In this document: piece after piece, positions 17,518 to 25,660 of the stretch
Layout of the letters: every line of letters starts with the position of its first letter
Position numbering within the stretch: position 1 is the first letter of the stretch
Origin: Brachybacterium huguangmaarense
GTDB lineage: Bacteria; Actinomycetota; Actinomycetes; Actinomycetales; Dermabacteraceae
Reading direction: 5' to 3'
DNA length: 64,000 bases
Assembly (NCBI RefSeq): GCF_025725725.1
Contig: NZ_CP107020.1
Location: 2,790,001 to 2,854,000, forward strand
The notes under the pieces: model-generated
The model's input: the letters and a program-made list of their open reading frames with translations, nothing else
What the model was told of the DNA's origin: nothing
Databases searched by the model: none
Position numbers and translations under genes: made by a program

Positions 17518-18636
17518 ATGTCCGCCGACGATCCCCGATCCCGCCCGGCCGCCCTCGACGTCGATCTCGCCGACGAGGTCGAGGCCGTGCTCGCGCGCGC
17601 CCTCGGCGAGCGCCGCGCGGAGCTCGCGCACATCGCCCCCGAGGCGGCGGGGCTCGTCGACGTGCTCGAGCGCTACCTGAGCGGCGGCAAGCTGCTGCGC
17701 CCCCGCTTCTGCTTCTGGGGCGGCGTCGCCGTGCGCGTGCCCGATCCCGAGGACCGGCGCCGTCTGTGGACGCTCGGTGCGGCGATCGAGCTGGTCCAGG
17801 CCGCCGCCCTGCTCCACGACGACGTGATCGATCATTCCCCGACCCGCCGGGGACGGCCCGCGGTGCACGTCGCCGCCGCCCTCGAGCACCGCCGGCGCTC
17901 CCTGCGGGGCGACAGCGACGACCACGGGATCGGGGTCGCGATCGTGCTCGGCGACATGGCGCTCGCCTGGGCGGGGCAGCTCGCCGACGAGGCGTTCGAC
18001 GTCGACGGCGGCAGCGCCGCGCGGCGCCAGTTCGACCTGCTGCGCACCGAGGTGATGACGGGGCAGTACCTCGACATCCTCCATCAGGCGGGCGGCTACG
18101 ACTCCCGTCCCGACGCCGAGGACGCCGCCCTGGCCGTGATCCGCTGGAAGACGGTCCCCTACACCGTGCTGCGCCCGCTGCTCATGGGCGCGGCGCTCCA
18201 GGGCGCCGGCGAGCGCCTGCTCGCCGATCTCGCGGACTACGCCGAGGCGGCCGGCCGCGGGTTCCAGCTGCGCGACGATCTGCTGGGCGTCGTCGGCGAC
18301 GAGCGGACGACCGGCAAGTCCGCGAGCGGCGACATCCTCGAGGGCAAGCGCACGGTGCTGCTGGCCCGTGCCGAGGCGGCCGCCGACCCCGCCCAGCGGG
18401 CCATCCTGGACGCCGCGATCGGCCGTGCCGACGCGAGCGAGGTCGAGGTCGCCGCCGTGCGCGGCATCCTCCGCGACACCGGCGCGGTGCGCGCGGTCGC
18501 GGGCATGGTCGAGGCCGACGGACGTCGTGCCCTCGAGGTGCTCGCGCGGTCGCAGGACATCAGCCCCGCGGCGCGTGACGGCCTCGCCGCGCTCGCCCGC
18601 TCGGCCACGACGCTCGAGGGCATCGCCGTCGAGTGA
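17518..18636 (+). CDS. Polyprenyl diphosphate synthase (geranylgeranyl-type)
   Basis: A 372-residue trans-isoprenyl diphosphate synthase that condenses isopentenyl diphosphate with an allylic primer. The basic motif GGKLLRPR is followed by the first Asp-rich motif LLHDDVID near residue 100 and the second, LRDDLLGVVGD, near residue 255; GKSASGDILEGKRT is the lysine-bearing loop that follows. The pattern around DDLLG is that of actinobacterial IdsA/GGPP-synthase-like enzymes. Chain length cannot be fixed by eye; candidates are GGPP for carotenoids or a longer chain for menaquinone. The ATG has an AGGAG site 5 nt upstream. It corresponds in position to idsA2 (Rv2173) of M. tuberculosis. Confidence 0.9.
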   Translation: MSADDPRSRPAALDVDLADEVEAVLARALGERRAELAHIAPEAAGLVDVLERYLSGGKLLRPRFCFWGGVAVRVPDPEDRRRLWTLGAAIELVQAAALLHDDVIDHSPTRRGRPAVHVAAALEHRRRSLRGDSDDHGIGVAIVLGDMALAWAGQLADEAFDVDGGSAARRQFDLLRTEVMTGQYLDILHQAGGYDSRPDAEDAALAVIRWKTVPYTVLRPLLMGAALQGAGERLLADLADYAEAAGRGFQLRDDLLGVVGDERTTGKSASGDILEGKRTVLLARAEAAADPAQRAILDAAIGRADASEVEVAAVRGILRDTGAVRAVAGMVEADGRRALEVLARSQDISPAARDGLAALARSATTLEGIAVE

Positions 18637-18660
18637 GGCGGGGGGGAGATCCGGCGAGGG

Positions 18661-19014
18661 TCAGAAGGCGAGCGCCTGGGCGCGACGACGCACCTCGCCG
18701 CGCTGCCCCTGGCGCAGCTGGTCGATCGGGCGGCCCGGGAGCGTCTCGTCGGCCGTGAAGAGCCACTCGAGCAGCTCCTCGTCGCCGAATCCCGCGTCGC
18801 GCAGCACGGTGATCGTGCCCGCCAGGTGCGGCGCGATCTCGCCGTCCATGATCATGGCCGCCGGCACCGAGCGCACCACGGGATCGCCGCGGCGCACCGC
18901 GACGAGCTGTCCCTCGTCGATCAGGCGGCGCACCCGCGAGGTCTCGACCCCGAGCTGCTCGGCCGCATCGGGGAGCGTCAGCCAGGTACCCACCAGTTCA
19001 TCCACGTCAGTCAC
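18661..19014 (-). CDS. Rv2175c-family DNA-binding protein
   Basis: A 117-residue winged-helix DNA-binding protein. An N-terminal helix-turn-helix reads LTLPDAAEQLGVETSRVRRLIDEGQLVAVRRGD; the C-terminal half has PHLAGTITVLRDAGFGDEELLEWLFTAD, typical of the Rv2175c C-terminal domain. In M. tuberculosis Rv2175c is a phosphorylation substrate of the kinase PknL, encoded divergently beside it; the same divergent pair is present here. The start is the GTG at 19014 (second candidate GTG at 19005). A CACCCT stretch lies 6 nt upstream, giving a possible leaderless start. The divergent intergenic region to the kinase gene is only 128 nt, so it may be where this protein acts. Confidence 0.85.
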   Translation of the reverse strand: MTDVDELVGTWLTLPDAAEQLGVETSRVRRLIDEGQLVAVRRGDPVVRSVPAAMIMDGEIAPHLAGTITVLRDAGFGDEELLEWLFTADETLPGRPIDQLRQGQRGEVRRRAQALAF

Positions 19015-19129
19015 GGCACCAGGGTGCCATGCCCGCCCGCACGGCGCCGCACGGTTCACGGGGCGGAGGCGACGCGTCTCACGCCCGCCCGGGAGTGTGT
19101 CGGTCATCGGCGGCGCGCGCGGGCGACCC

Positions 19130-19135
19130 TAGACT
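19130..19135 (+). promoter_or_regulatory. Leaderless -10 box of the PASTA kinase gene
   Basis: TAGACT ends 7 nt before the GTG at 19143; no ribosome site is visible. Confidence 0.65.
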
Positions 19136-19142
19136 CGGGCTC

Positions 19143-21122
19143 GTGAGCTTCGCGCCGACGGCTTCCCCGGACATCGGCCTGCTCCTCGACGGTCGGTATC
19201 GCGTCGAGGAGCTCGTCGCGCGCGGCGGCATGGCCACGGTCTATCGCGGACACGACGAGCGGCTGGACCGCACCGTCGCGCTCAAGATCATGCACCCCCA
19301 TCTCGCGGCGGACCCGGAGTTCCTGGCCCGCTTCACCCGGGAGGCCCGCTCGGCCGCCCGCCTGTCGCATCCGTGCGTCGTGTCCGTGTTCGACCAGGGC
19401 GAGGACGCCGACCGCGTCTACCTGGCCATGGAGCTGATCGAGGGCGAGACGCTGCGGGCCGAGCTGTCCCGGACCGGAGCCCTCACCGTGCGCGAGGCGC
19501 TGCGCATCTCGATCGCCGTGGCCCAGGCCCTCCAGGCCGCGCACCGCGCAGGCATCATCCACCGCGACATCAAGCCGGAGAACATCCTGCTGGCCGAGGA
19601 CGGCCGCGTGAAGGTCGCCGACTTCGGCCTGGCCCGCGCGATCGGCAGCTCCACGTCGTCGACGTCGGCGACGCTGCTGGGCACCGTGGCCTACATCAGC
19701 CCCGAGGTCGTCACGCGCGGGCAGAGCGACGAGCGCAGCGACCTCTACTCCTTCGGCGTCGTCCTGTACGAGATGCTCACCGGCGTCCAGCCGCACACGG
19801 GCGAGCTGCCCGTGCACGTCGCCTTCCAGCACGTGCACGAGGACATGCCGGCGCCGTCGCTGCGCACGCCCTCGGTCCCCCGCCAGCTGGACTCCCTCGT
19901 GACCTGGTGCTGCGCTCGCACGCCGGCCTCGCGGCCGCGCGACGCCTACGAGCTGCTCGAGGCGCTCGAGGACCTCGCCGCGACGCTCCCCGCCGCCGTG
20001 CTCGACGCGCCGCCCCTGGTCGCCGAGCGCAACGGCACCCAGGACGTGCCGCATCTGACCTCGGCGCTCGACGACGCCGTCCTGCTCGAGGACGCACCCG
20101 CCCGCTCCTTCCCCGCCGAGGCGGCCCCCGAGCCCGTCGCGGAGGACCCGGACGCCTCGACGCGCGTGGTCGCCCTGCGGCCGCCCTCCCCGCGCCGCGG
20201 CCGCCACCTGCCGCGCGGGGCGACCCGGAGCCCGCTCGCCGTGCGCGCCGTCGCGGCGCTGTCCGTGCTCGCGCTGCTCGCGGGCGGGGTGTGGGCCTCC
20301 GTGCGCTGGTACGCGACCGAGGGGCCCGGCGGCGACCGGGCCGTGCCCTCGGTGGTGGGGGCCCCCCTGTCCGAGGCTGAGTCGGCGCTCGAGGCACGGG
20401 ACCTCACGGTCCGCACCGCCGAGACCTACTCCGACGACGTGCCCGCCGGGCACGTCGTGACGGTCACCCCCAACGCGGGGAGCGAGCTCAAGCGGGGCGA
20501 CGCCGTCACCCTGCTGGTCTCGCGCGGCGAGCAGACCTTCACGGTGCCCGACGTGCGCGGCGCGACCCTGGACGACGCCCGCGCGAGCGTGGAGGCGGCG
20601 GGTCTCACCCTCGTCGAGGACGATCCCGCGTACGACGCGACCGTGCCCAAGGGCAGCATCGTCTCCCAGAGCGCGGAGGCCGCCACCCTGCCCGAGGGCG
20701 GCGAGGTGCACGTCGTCGTCTCCCGCGGCCCCGAGCCCGTCGCGGTGCCCGACCAGACGGGCAAGACCTCGGCCGACGCCCAGTCCGCGCTCGCCGCGCA
20801 GGGTTTCCGGGTACGGGTCACCGAGTCGTTCTCCCCCACCGTCGCCCAGGGCGCCGTGATCTCCCAGGACCCCCCGGGCGGGACCGCCCGGCCCGGCGCC
20901 ACGATCGGGATCGTGGTCTCCAAGGGCCCGGAGATGGTGACCGTGCCGGACGTGTTCCAGCGCCCCGAGGCCGAGGCCACCTCGACCCTCGAGGGGGCCG
21001 GCTTCACGGTCAAGGTCGTGCACGACAAGGGCGACCCGGTGTTCGGGCTCGTCTACGAGCAGTCGAGCGCGGGCGGCAGCCAGGCCGCCAAGGGCTCGAC
21101 CATCACCATCAAGGTGTTCTGA
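19143..21122 (+). CDS. pknL: Serine/threonine protein kinase with four PASTA domains (PknL-like)
   Basis: A 659-residue membrane kinase. Kinase domain, residues ~18-280: glycine loop VARGGMATVYRG, Lys48 in VALKIM, catalytic HRDIKPEN with Asp142, DFG at 160-162 and activation segment GTVAYISPE. A juxtamembrane linker leads to one transmembrane helix at ~364-386, and four extracellular PASTA repeats cover ~399-659. PASTA domains bind muropeptides, so it probably senses cell-wall state. Gene order (polyprenyl synthase, Rv2175c-like gene, kinase, DAHP synthase) identifies it as the PknL orthologue; M. tuberculosis PknL lacks PASTA repeats, whereas the corynebacterial one has them. GTG start with TAGACT 7 nt upstream. 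Confidence 0.92.
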   Translation: MSFAPTASPDIGLLLDGRYRVEELVARGGMATVYRGHDERLDRTVALKIMHPHLAADPEFLARFTREARSAARLSHPCVVSVFDQGEDADRVYLAMELIEGETLRAELSRTGALTVREALRISIAVAQALQAAHRAGIIHRDIKPENILLAEDGRVKVADFGLARAIGSSTSSTSATLLGTVAYISPEVVTRGQSDERSDLYSFGVVLYEMLTGVQPHTGELPVHVAFQHVHEDMPAPSLRTPSVPRQLDSLVTWCCARTPASRPRDAYELLEALEDLAATLPAAVLDAPPLVAERNGTQDVPHLTSALDDAVLLEDAPARSFPAEAAPEPVAEDPDASTRVVALRPPSPRRGRHLPRGATRSPLAVRAVAALSVLALLAGGVWASVRWYATEGPGGDRAVPSVVGAPLSEAESALEARDLTVRTAETYSDDVPAGHVVTVTPNAGSELKRGDAVTLLVSRGEQTFTVPDVRGATLDDARASVEAAGLTLVEDDPAYDATVPKGSIVSQSAEAATLPEGGEVHVVVSRGPEPVAVPDQTGKTSADAQSALAAQGFRVRVTESFSPTVAQGAVISQDPPGGTARPGATIGIVVSKGPEMVTVPDVFQRPEAEATSTLEGAGFTVKVVHDKGDPVFGLVYEQSSAGGSQAAKGSTITIKVF

Positions 21123-21152
21123 GGGCCGCAGGGGCACGGCCCCCACGGCCCT
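21122..21152 (+). terminator. Hairpin after the PASTA kinase gene
   Basis: An outer 7-bp and an inner 5-bp stem separated by a CA/CA internal loop, with loop ACG. It begins in the stop codon and lies between convergent genes. Confidence 0.55.
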
Positions 21153-21191
21153 CGGGATCGGTCCCACCCTCCTCGGGCGGTGTCGGCGCCG

Positions 21192-22586
21192 TCAGCGCTG
21201 GGACAGCATCTCCGCGACCAGGAACGCGAGCTCGAGCGACTGCTGGTGGTTCAGGCGCGGGTCCACGAGCGTCTCGTAGCGCCGCTCGAGCCCGACCTCG
21301 TCGATCGAGCCGGTCCCGCCGAGCACCTCGGTCACGTCGTCGCCCGTGAGCTCCATGTGCAGACCGGCCGGGATGGTGCCCAGCTCCTGATGGATCTCGA
21401 AGAAGGCCGTGACCTCGTCGAGGATGTCCTCGAAGCGCCGCGTCTTGTAGCCGTTGGACGACGTGATCGTGTTGCCGTGCATGGGGTCGGTCACCCACGC
21501 GACCTTCGCCCCGGCGTCGCGCACGCCCTCGACGAGGGCGGGCAGGCGGTCCCGGATCTTGTCGGCGCCCATCCGGGTGATGAACGTCAGGCGCCCGGGG
21601 CGGCGCTCCGGGTCGAGGCGGTCGATGAGCCGCAGGGCGTCGTCGACGGACGTGCCGGGGCCCAGCTTGACGCCGATCGGGTTGTTGACCCGCGCCATGA
21701 AGTTCACGTGCGCGCCGTCGAGCTGACGGGTGCGCTCGCCGATCCACAGGAAGTGGCCCGAGCAGTCGTAGATCTGCCCCGTGCGGGAGTCGATCCGGGA
21801 CAGCGCCTCCTCGTAGTCCAGCAGCAAAGCCTCGTGCGCGGCGTAGAACTCCACCGAGCGCAGGGCGTCGAAGTCGTAGCCGCACGCGGCCATGAAGCGC
21901 ACCGCCCGGTCGATGTCGCGCGCGAGCGACTCGAAGCGGTCGAAGCCGGGCCCCGAGATGAAGCCCTGGTTCCAGGCGTGCACCTCGCGCAGGTCCGCGA
22001 AGCCGCCGGTCGTGAACGCGCGCAGCAGGTTGAGGGTCGATGCGCTCGTCGTGTACATCCTCCACAGACGGTGGGGGTCGGGCGTGCGCGAGGCCTCGGT
22101 GAACTCGTAGCCGTTGACGGCGTCGCCGCGGTACGAGGGCAGCGTCACGCCGTCCCGAGTCTCCGTGTCGCCCGATCGGGGCTTGGCGAACTGTCCCGCC
22201 ATGCGCCCCATCTTCACGACGGGCATCGACGCGCCGTAGGTGAGCACGGCCGACATCTGCAGGATGGTGCGGATCTTGTTGCGGATCCGGTCGGCCGTGG
22301 ACTCCGCGAAGGTCTCGGCGCAGTCCCCGCCCATGAGCACGAACGCCTCGCCGCGTGCCGCCGCGGCCACGCGCGCGCTCAGCTGGTCGGCCTCGCCCGC
22401 GAACACGAGCGGCGGTGCGGTGCGGAGCTGGGCGGCGACGGCCGCGCGCTCGGACTCGTCGGGCCAGGAGGGCTGCTGCACGCGCGGGGAGTCACGCCAC
22501 GTGGCGAGGGCATCGAGCTCCGCGCTCGAGGCGGAGAGGGAGAAGTCGTGCTCGTGGGCGACGTGGTCGTGGTGCAGGGGATTCAC
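21192..22586 (-). CDS. aroG: Class II 3-deoxy-7-phosphoheptulonate synthase (DAHP synthase)
   Basis: A 464-residue plant-type (class II) DAHP synthase that joins phosphoenolpyruvate and erythrose 4-phosphate, the entry step of the shikimate pathway. Family signatures are clear: VFAGEADQL, GDCAETFAE with the metal-binding Cys, KMGRMAGQFAKPRS, RVNNPIGVKLGP, and the C-terminal WVTDPMHGNT and MELTGDDVTECLGG-like segment (here VTEVLGG). Length is normal. I chose the GTG at 22586 because TACCCT lies 7 nt upstream; a TTG at 22604 would add six residues. It faces the kinase gene across a hairpin. In M. tuberculosis the corresponding enzyme (Rv2178c) also lies next to pknL. Confidence 0.93.
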   Translation of the reverse strand: MNPLHHDHVAHEHDFSLSASSAELDALATWRDSPRVQQPSWPDESERAAVAAQLRTAPPLVFAGEADQLSARVAAAARGEAFVLMGGDCAETFAESTADRIRNKIRTILQMSAVLTYGASMPVVKMGRMAGQFAKPRSGDTETRDGVTLPSYRGDAVNGYEFTEASRTPDPHRLWRMYTTSASTLNLLRAFTTGGFADLREVHAWNQGFISGPGFDRFESLARDIDRAVRFMAACGYDFDALRSVEFYAAHEALLLDYEEALSRIDSRTGQIYDCSGHFLWIGERTRQLDGAHVNFMARVNNPIGVKLGPGTSVDDALRLIDRLDPERRPGRLTFITRMGADKIRDRLPALVEGVRDAGAKVAWVTDPMHGNTITSSNGYKTRRFEDILDEVTAFFEIHQELGTIPAGLHMELTGDDVTEVLGGTGSIDEVGLERRYETLVDPRLNHQQSLELAFLVAEMLSQR

Positions 22587-22593
22587 GTCCCAC

Positions 22594-22599
22594 AGGGTA
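22594..22599 (-). promoter_or_regulatory. Leaderless -10 box of the DAHP synthase gene
   Basis: Minus-strand TACCCT ends 7 nt before the GTG at 22586. Confidence 0.55.
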
Positions 22600-22665
22600 C
22601 GCAATGAGGAGGGCCCGCCGGCGCACGGCCCGCGCCCCGGGACATGGCCCGGACAACAGCACCTC

Positions 22666-22896
22666 TCACCGATCCGCTTCGAGCGCAGCGAGGCGCAGCT
22701 CGAACGAGCTGAGGAGCCCGACCAGGTCGACGACGAGCGTCTCGGTCGTCACGCCCATCCCTCCCTCAGCGAGCAGACGGTCACGTTCCCTCAGGGTCTC
22801 CACGAACGCCCGCACCTCGGGCGTCCGCTCCCCCATGACGTCGCCGATCGACTCGAGCACAACAGAGAGCGTTCCCCGAGACGATGATTGAGCCAC
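22666..22896 (-). CDS. Small hypothetical protein
   Basis: A 76-residue protein I do not recognise. It is mostly helical and acidic, with SVVLESIGDVMGERTPEV at the start and a leucine-rich end (VVDLVGLLSSFELRLAALE) that could form a short coiled coil. I believe it is real: the GTG at 22896 has a GAGGGGG ribosome site 8 nt upstream, and a canonical TTGACT-N16-TATTCG promoter lies just before that. Base use at its 5' end and upstream is less GC-rich than in its neighbours. It sits between DAHP synthase and PlsC genes, where M. tuberculosis has unrelated small genes. The frame is open to an ATG at 22929, but that ATG would lie upstream of the predicted transcript start. Confidence 0.6.
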   Translation of the reverse strand: MAQSSSRGTLSVVLESIGDVMGERTPEVRAFVETLRERDRLLAEGGMGVTTETLVVDLVGLLSSFELRLAALEADR

Positions 22897-22912
22897 GAGA
22901 TAACCCCCTCTG

Positions 22913-22940
22913 CGAATACCAAGGACCAAACGCCAGTCAA
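22913..22940 (-). promoter_or_regulatory. Canonical -35/-10 promoter of the 76-residue gene
   Basis: Minus strand TTGACT (22935-22940), 16-nt spacer, TATTCG (22913-22918). One of the few places in the window with a recognisable -35. The start is predicted near 22905, about 9 nt before the GTG. Confidence 0.55.
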
Positions 22941-22978
22941 GCGATGATCACCAGCCAGGTCAAGGGCACCGTCTCCGC

Positions 22979-23683
22979 TCAGCGCGGACGCGTCTGCGCG
23001 GCGAGGCGCCGCTTGGCCTCGGACGCGTACTCGTCGACGTACTCCTGGCCGGACAGCTCCCGGATCGCCGCCATCACGGCGTCGGTGACCACGCGCAGGC
23101 GGGGCCCCTCGAGCTCGGCGCCCGAGGCGTCCGCGAGAGCGCGCGCGTCCAGCGGCGTGCCGACGACGGTGCGGATGCGCGGGTGGCGGTGCGGCAGGAA
23201 GCGGCGTCCCTGCTGCGCCTCGAACGCGCCGATCATGGCGATCGGCACGATGGGGCACCCGGACTCGAGCGCCATGCGCGCCGCGCCCGTCTTGCCGCGG
23301 TAGAGCCGGCCGTCGGGGCTGCGGGTGCCCTCGGGGTAGATGCCGAGCACGCGCCCCTCGGCGAGCAGCGCCAGGCCGGTCGTGAGCGCGGCCCGGGAGG
23401 CGGAGCCGCCGTTGCGGTTGATGGGCATCACGCCGATGCTGCGCAGGAACAGGCCGAGCACGCGGTTGGCGAGGCTGCCGCCCGCGTAGTAGTCGGCCTT
23501 AGCCAGGAAATGCACCGTGCGACGCACCTGGGCGGGCATGAAGTAGGTGTCGGCCACCGAGAGATGGTTGCTCGCGAGGATCACGCCGCCGCGGTCGGGG
23601 ATGTTCTCGGCGCCCTCGATGCGCGGGCGCCAGATCAGGCGCAGCAGCAGGACGACGACCGGCTTGAAGACGTTGTAGAGCAT
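22979..23683 (-). CDS. 1-acyl-sn-glycerol-3-phosphate acyltransferase (PlsC family)
   Basis: A 234-residue membrane-associated acyltransferase that would esterify lysophosphatidic acid to phosphatidic acid, or a related lipid acceptor. The catalytic H-x4-D motif appears as NHLSVAD near residue 40, followed by the second block NRNGG, the glycerophosphate-binding block YPEGTRSPDGRLYRGKTGAARMA near residue 115 and the PIVPIAMIG block. An N-terminal hydrophobic helix (FKPVVVLLLRLIW) anchors it. It matches Rv2182c of M. tuberculosis in both family and location. ATG start at 23683. It is divergent from the hydrolase gene across only 53 nt. Confidence 0.92.
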   Translation of the reverse strand: MLYNVFKPVVVLLLRLIWRPRIEGAENIPDRGGVILASNHLSVADTYFMPAQVRRTVHFLAKADYYAGGSLANRVLGLFLRSIGVMPINRNGGSASRAALTTGLALLAEGRVLGIYPEGTRSPDGRLYRGKTGAARMALESGCPIVPIAMIGAFEAQQGRRFLPHRHPRIRTVVGTPLDARALADASGAELEGPRLRVVTDAVMAAIRELSGQEYVDEYASEAKRRLAAQTRPR

Positions 23684-23724
23684 GCGGCAGGGCCCCTCTC
23701 GCGGCCCCGAGGGCCCGTGGATGC

Positions 23725-23730
23725 GACGAT
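23725..23730 (+). promoter_or_regulatory. Putative leaderless -10 box of the hydrolase gene
   Basis: GACGAT ends 6 nt before the ATG at 23737. It decides between that ATG and the GTG at 23731. Confidence 0.4.
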
Positions 23731-23736
23731 GTGGCG

Positions 23737-24516
23737 ATGGTGAAGGACAACGGATTCAGCGAGCGCGCCCGCGCCTGGCACGGGTCGGCACACTCTACCG
23801 TGGCGCCGCGCGGCGGCCTTCTGCTGTGCCACGGCTTCACGAGCACGCCGCAGTCGCTGCGGGACTGGGGCGAGGACCACGCGGCACGCGGCTGGGAGGT
23901 GAGCCTCCCGCTGCTCCCGGGGCACGGCGCCTCGTGGCGCGAGCTCGCCCGCACGCCATGGCAGGAGTGGGCAGGGGCCGTGCGCGAGGCCGCGCACGGG
24001 CTCGCGGCGCGCCACGGCTCGATCGCGGTCGGGGGCCTGTCGATGGGCGGCGCGCTCGCGCTCGCCCTCGCCGAGGACCCCCGGACCGCTCCCCTCGTCG
24101 ACTCCCTCGTGCTCGTCAATCCCGCCGTCGCGCTCCCCCGCGCCCAGGCGATCGCGCTGCCGGTGCTGCAGCACCTCGTCCCCTCGATCGCGCCGATCGC
24201 CTCGGACACCGCCAACGGCGCCGCCGAGGAGGCCTATGACCGCACGCCGGTGCGGGCGGTCGAGCAGATGCGGCGTCTCCAGCGCCGGGTGCGGCGCGGC
24301 CTCGCGGAGGTCCGCTGTCCCGTCCTGCTCGCGACCTCCGTCGAGGACCACGTGGTCGATCCCCGCTGCAGCGACCTCGTCGCACGCACCGTCTCGGGCG
24401 CCGTCGAGCGTCTCGCCCTCACCCGCAGCCATCACGTCGCGACCCTCGACCACGACGCCCCGCTGCTGTTCGCGCGCTCGGCGGCCTTCCTCGACGCCGT
24501 CGCCGCGCACGCCTGA
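23737..24516 (+). CDS. Alpha/beta hydrolase (carboxylesterase/monoacylglycerol lipase-like)
   Basis: A 259-residue alpha/beta hydrolase. The oxyanion-hole segment LLCHGFTSTPQSLRDWG lies near residue 30, the nucleophile elbow GLSMGG near residue 98, the acid in TSVEDHVVDP near residue 205 and the catalytic His in RSHHVATLDHD near residue 232. The layout resembles esterases of the Est30/carboxylesterase type that cleave medium-chain or monoglyceride esters. Next to an acyltransferase and a fatty acyl-CoA synthetase, lipid turnover is a reasonable guess. I chose the ATG at 23737 from a possible leaderless box; the GTG at 23731 would add two residues. Confidence 0.88.
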   Translation: MVKDNGFSERARAWHGSAHSTVAPRGGLLLCHGFTSTPQSLRDWGEDHAARGWEVSLPLLPGHGASWRELARTPWQEWAGAVREAAHGLAARHGSIAVGGLSMGGALALALAEDPRTAPLVDSLVLVNPAVALPRAQAIALPVLQHLVPSIAPIASDTANGAAEEAYDRTPVRAVEQMRRLQRRVRRGLAEVRCPVLLATSVEDHVVDPRCSDLVARTVSGAVERLALTRSHHVATLDHDAPLLFARSAAFLDAVAAHA

Positions 24517-24524
24517 GCGAGACG

Positions 24525-24547
24525 CCCGGGGTCGCATCGGCCCCGGG
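24525..24547. terminator. Hairpin between convergent hydrolase and glucokinase genes
   Basis: A perfect 7-bp CCCGGGG/CCCCGGG stem with a 9-nt loop in a 39-nt convergent gap. It may serve both genes. Confidence 0.5.
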
Positions 24548-24555
24548 CCCGGTGC

Positions 24556-25497
24556 TCAGCGGTGGCGCGCGAGGTCGGCGGCGCCGATCATGCCGGCCTC
24601 GTTGCCCATGCTGGCCTGCGCGAAGGGCGCCACCGTGCGGTGGGTACGGGCCGTGAGGGTGCGGGCGTAGCCGGCGCGCGCCGGATCGAGCAGCAGGTCG
24701 CCGGCCGCGGAGACGCCACCGCCGATCACGATGATCTCCGGGTCCAGGAGGGCGGAGATGCTCGCAGCGCCGCGGCCCAGCCAGTCGCCGATCTCCGTCA
24801 GATGCCGCTGGGCGCCCGGGTCGCCCTCGCGCGCCATGCGTGTGATGAGGGGGCCGTCGATGCCGTTCGCGTCCCCGCCCGCGGCGGCCAGCAGCGGCTC
24901 GAGCAGGGGGTCGCCCGTCGCGGCGGCCGCCCTCGCGCTGCGGACCATCGCCGTGCCGGACGTGTACTGCTCGAGGCAGCCGCGGTTGCCGCAGCCGCAC
25001 CACTGCCCGTCGGGCACCGCCGTCATGTGCGCGATCTCCCCGGCGAAGCCGCCGGCGCCGCGCACCAGCTGCCCGTCGAGCACGATCGCCCCGCCGAGCC
25101 CCGTGCCGACCGTCATCATGAGCATCGTGTCGGCCTCGGCGGCGGGACCGAAGCGGAACTCCGCCCAGCCCGCGGCGTTGGCGTCGTTCTCGACCACGAC
25201 GGGCAGGCCCACGAGCGCCTCGACATGGTCGGCGAGCGCGCGGTCGCGCCACGCGAGGTTCGCGGCGAACACGACCGTGCGGCGGTCCGCGTCGACGAAG
25301 CCCGCGGCGCCGATCCCGATCGCCACGACCGGGTGCTGCTCGCGCAGCTCGCGCACGGCGTCGGCCACGGCCTGCTCGAGCAGCTCCGGATCCTGGGCGG
25401 GGGTGCGGCGCTTCGCACCCGCGATGATCCTGCCGTTCTCGTCCACCACCCCGGCCGCGATCTTGGTGCCGCCGATGTCCACTCCGATGGAGAGCAT
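24556..25497 (-). CDS. glk: ROK family glucokinase
   Basis: A 313-residue ROK kinase that phosphorylates glucose to glucose 6-phosphate in the cytoplasm. The ATP-binding phosphate-1 motif IGVDIGGTKIAAGVVD opens the protein; VENDANAAGWAEF and VGTGLGGAIV are sugar/phosphate motifs; GEIAHM carries the sugar-binding Glu-x-x-His; and the ROK zinc cluster is complete (WCGCGNRGCLEQY). There is no N-terminal helix-turn-helix, so it is an enzyme and not a ROK repressor. A mutarotase for hexose 6-phosphates lies elsewhere in the window. Its promoter region is shared divergently with the acyl-CoA synthetase gene. ATG start. Confidence 0.93.
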   Translation of the reverse strand: MLSIGVDIGGTKIAAGVVDENGRIIAGAKRRTPAQDPELLEQAVADAVRELREQHPVVAIGIGAAGFVDADRRTVVFAANLAWRDRALADHVEALVGLPVVVENDANAAGWAEFRFGPAAEADTMLMMTVGTGLGGAIVLDGQLVRGAGGFAGEIAHMTAVPDGQWCGCGNRGCLEQYTSGTAMVRSARAAAATGDPLLEPLLAAAGGDANGIDGPLITRMAREGDPGAQRHLTEIGDWLGRGAASISALLDPEIIVIGGGVSAAGDLLLDPARAGYARTLTARTHRTVAPFAQASMGNEAGMIGAADLARHR

Positions 25498-25556
25498 GGA
25501 TGTCGTCCCGTCCTGTTCCGTCGAGCCTCACGCGCGCCGGTGCGCGCCCGGAGACC

Positions 25557-25583
25557 ATGCTAGGGCTCGCGCCCCCGTAGACT
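25557..25583. promoter_or_regulatory. Divergent promoters of glk and the acyl-CoA synthetase gene
   Basis: TAGCAT on the minus strand (25557-25562) points to glk and TAGACT on the plus strand (25578-25583) to fadD. The fadD transcript would have a ~70-nt leader with an AAGGAG ribosome site. The two -10 boxes are only 15 nt apart, so polymerases would compete. Confidence 0.55.
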
Positions 25584-25660
25584 GACCTGCATCGCCGCGG
25601 GATCCCCTGGCCGCCTCACGGCCCGTCCGCGCGCCCTCCGACCAGATCGAAGGAGATCTC

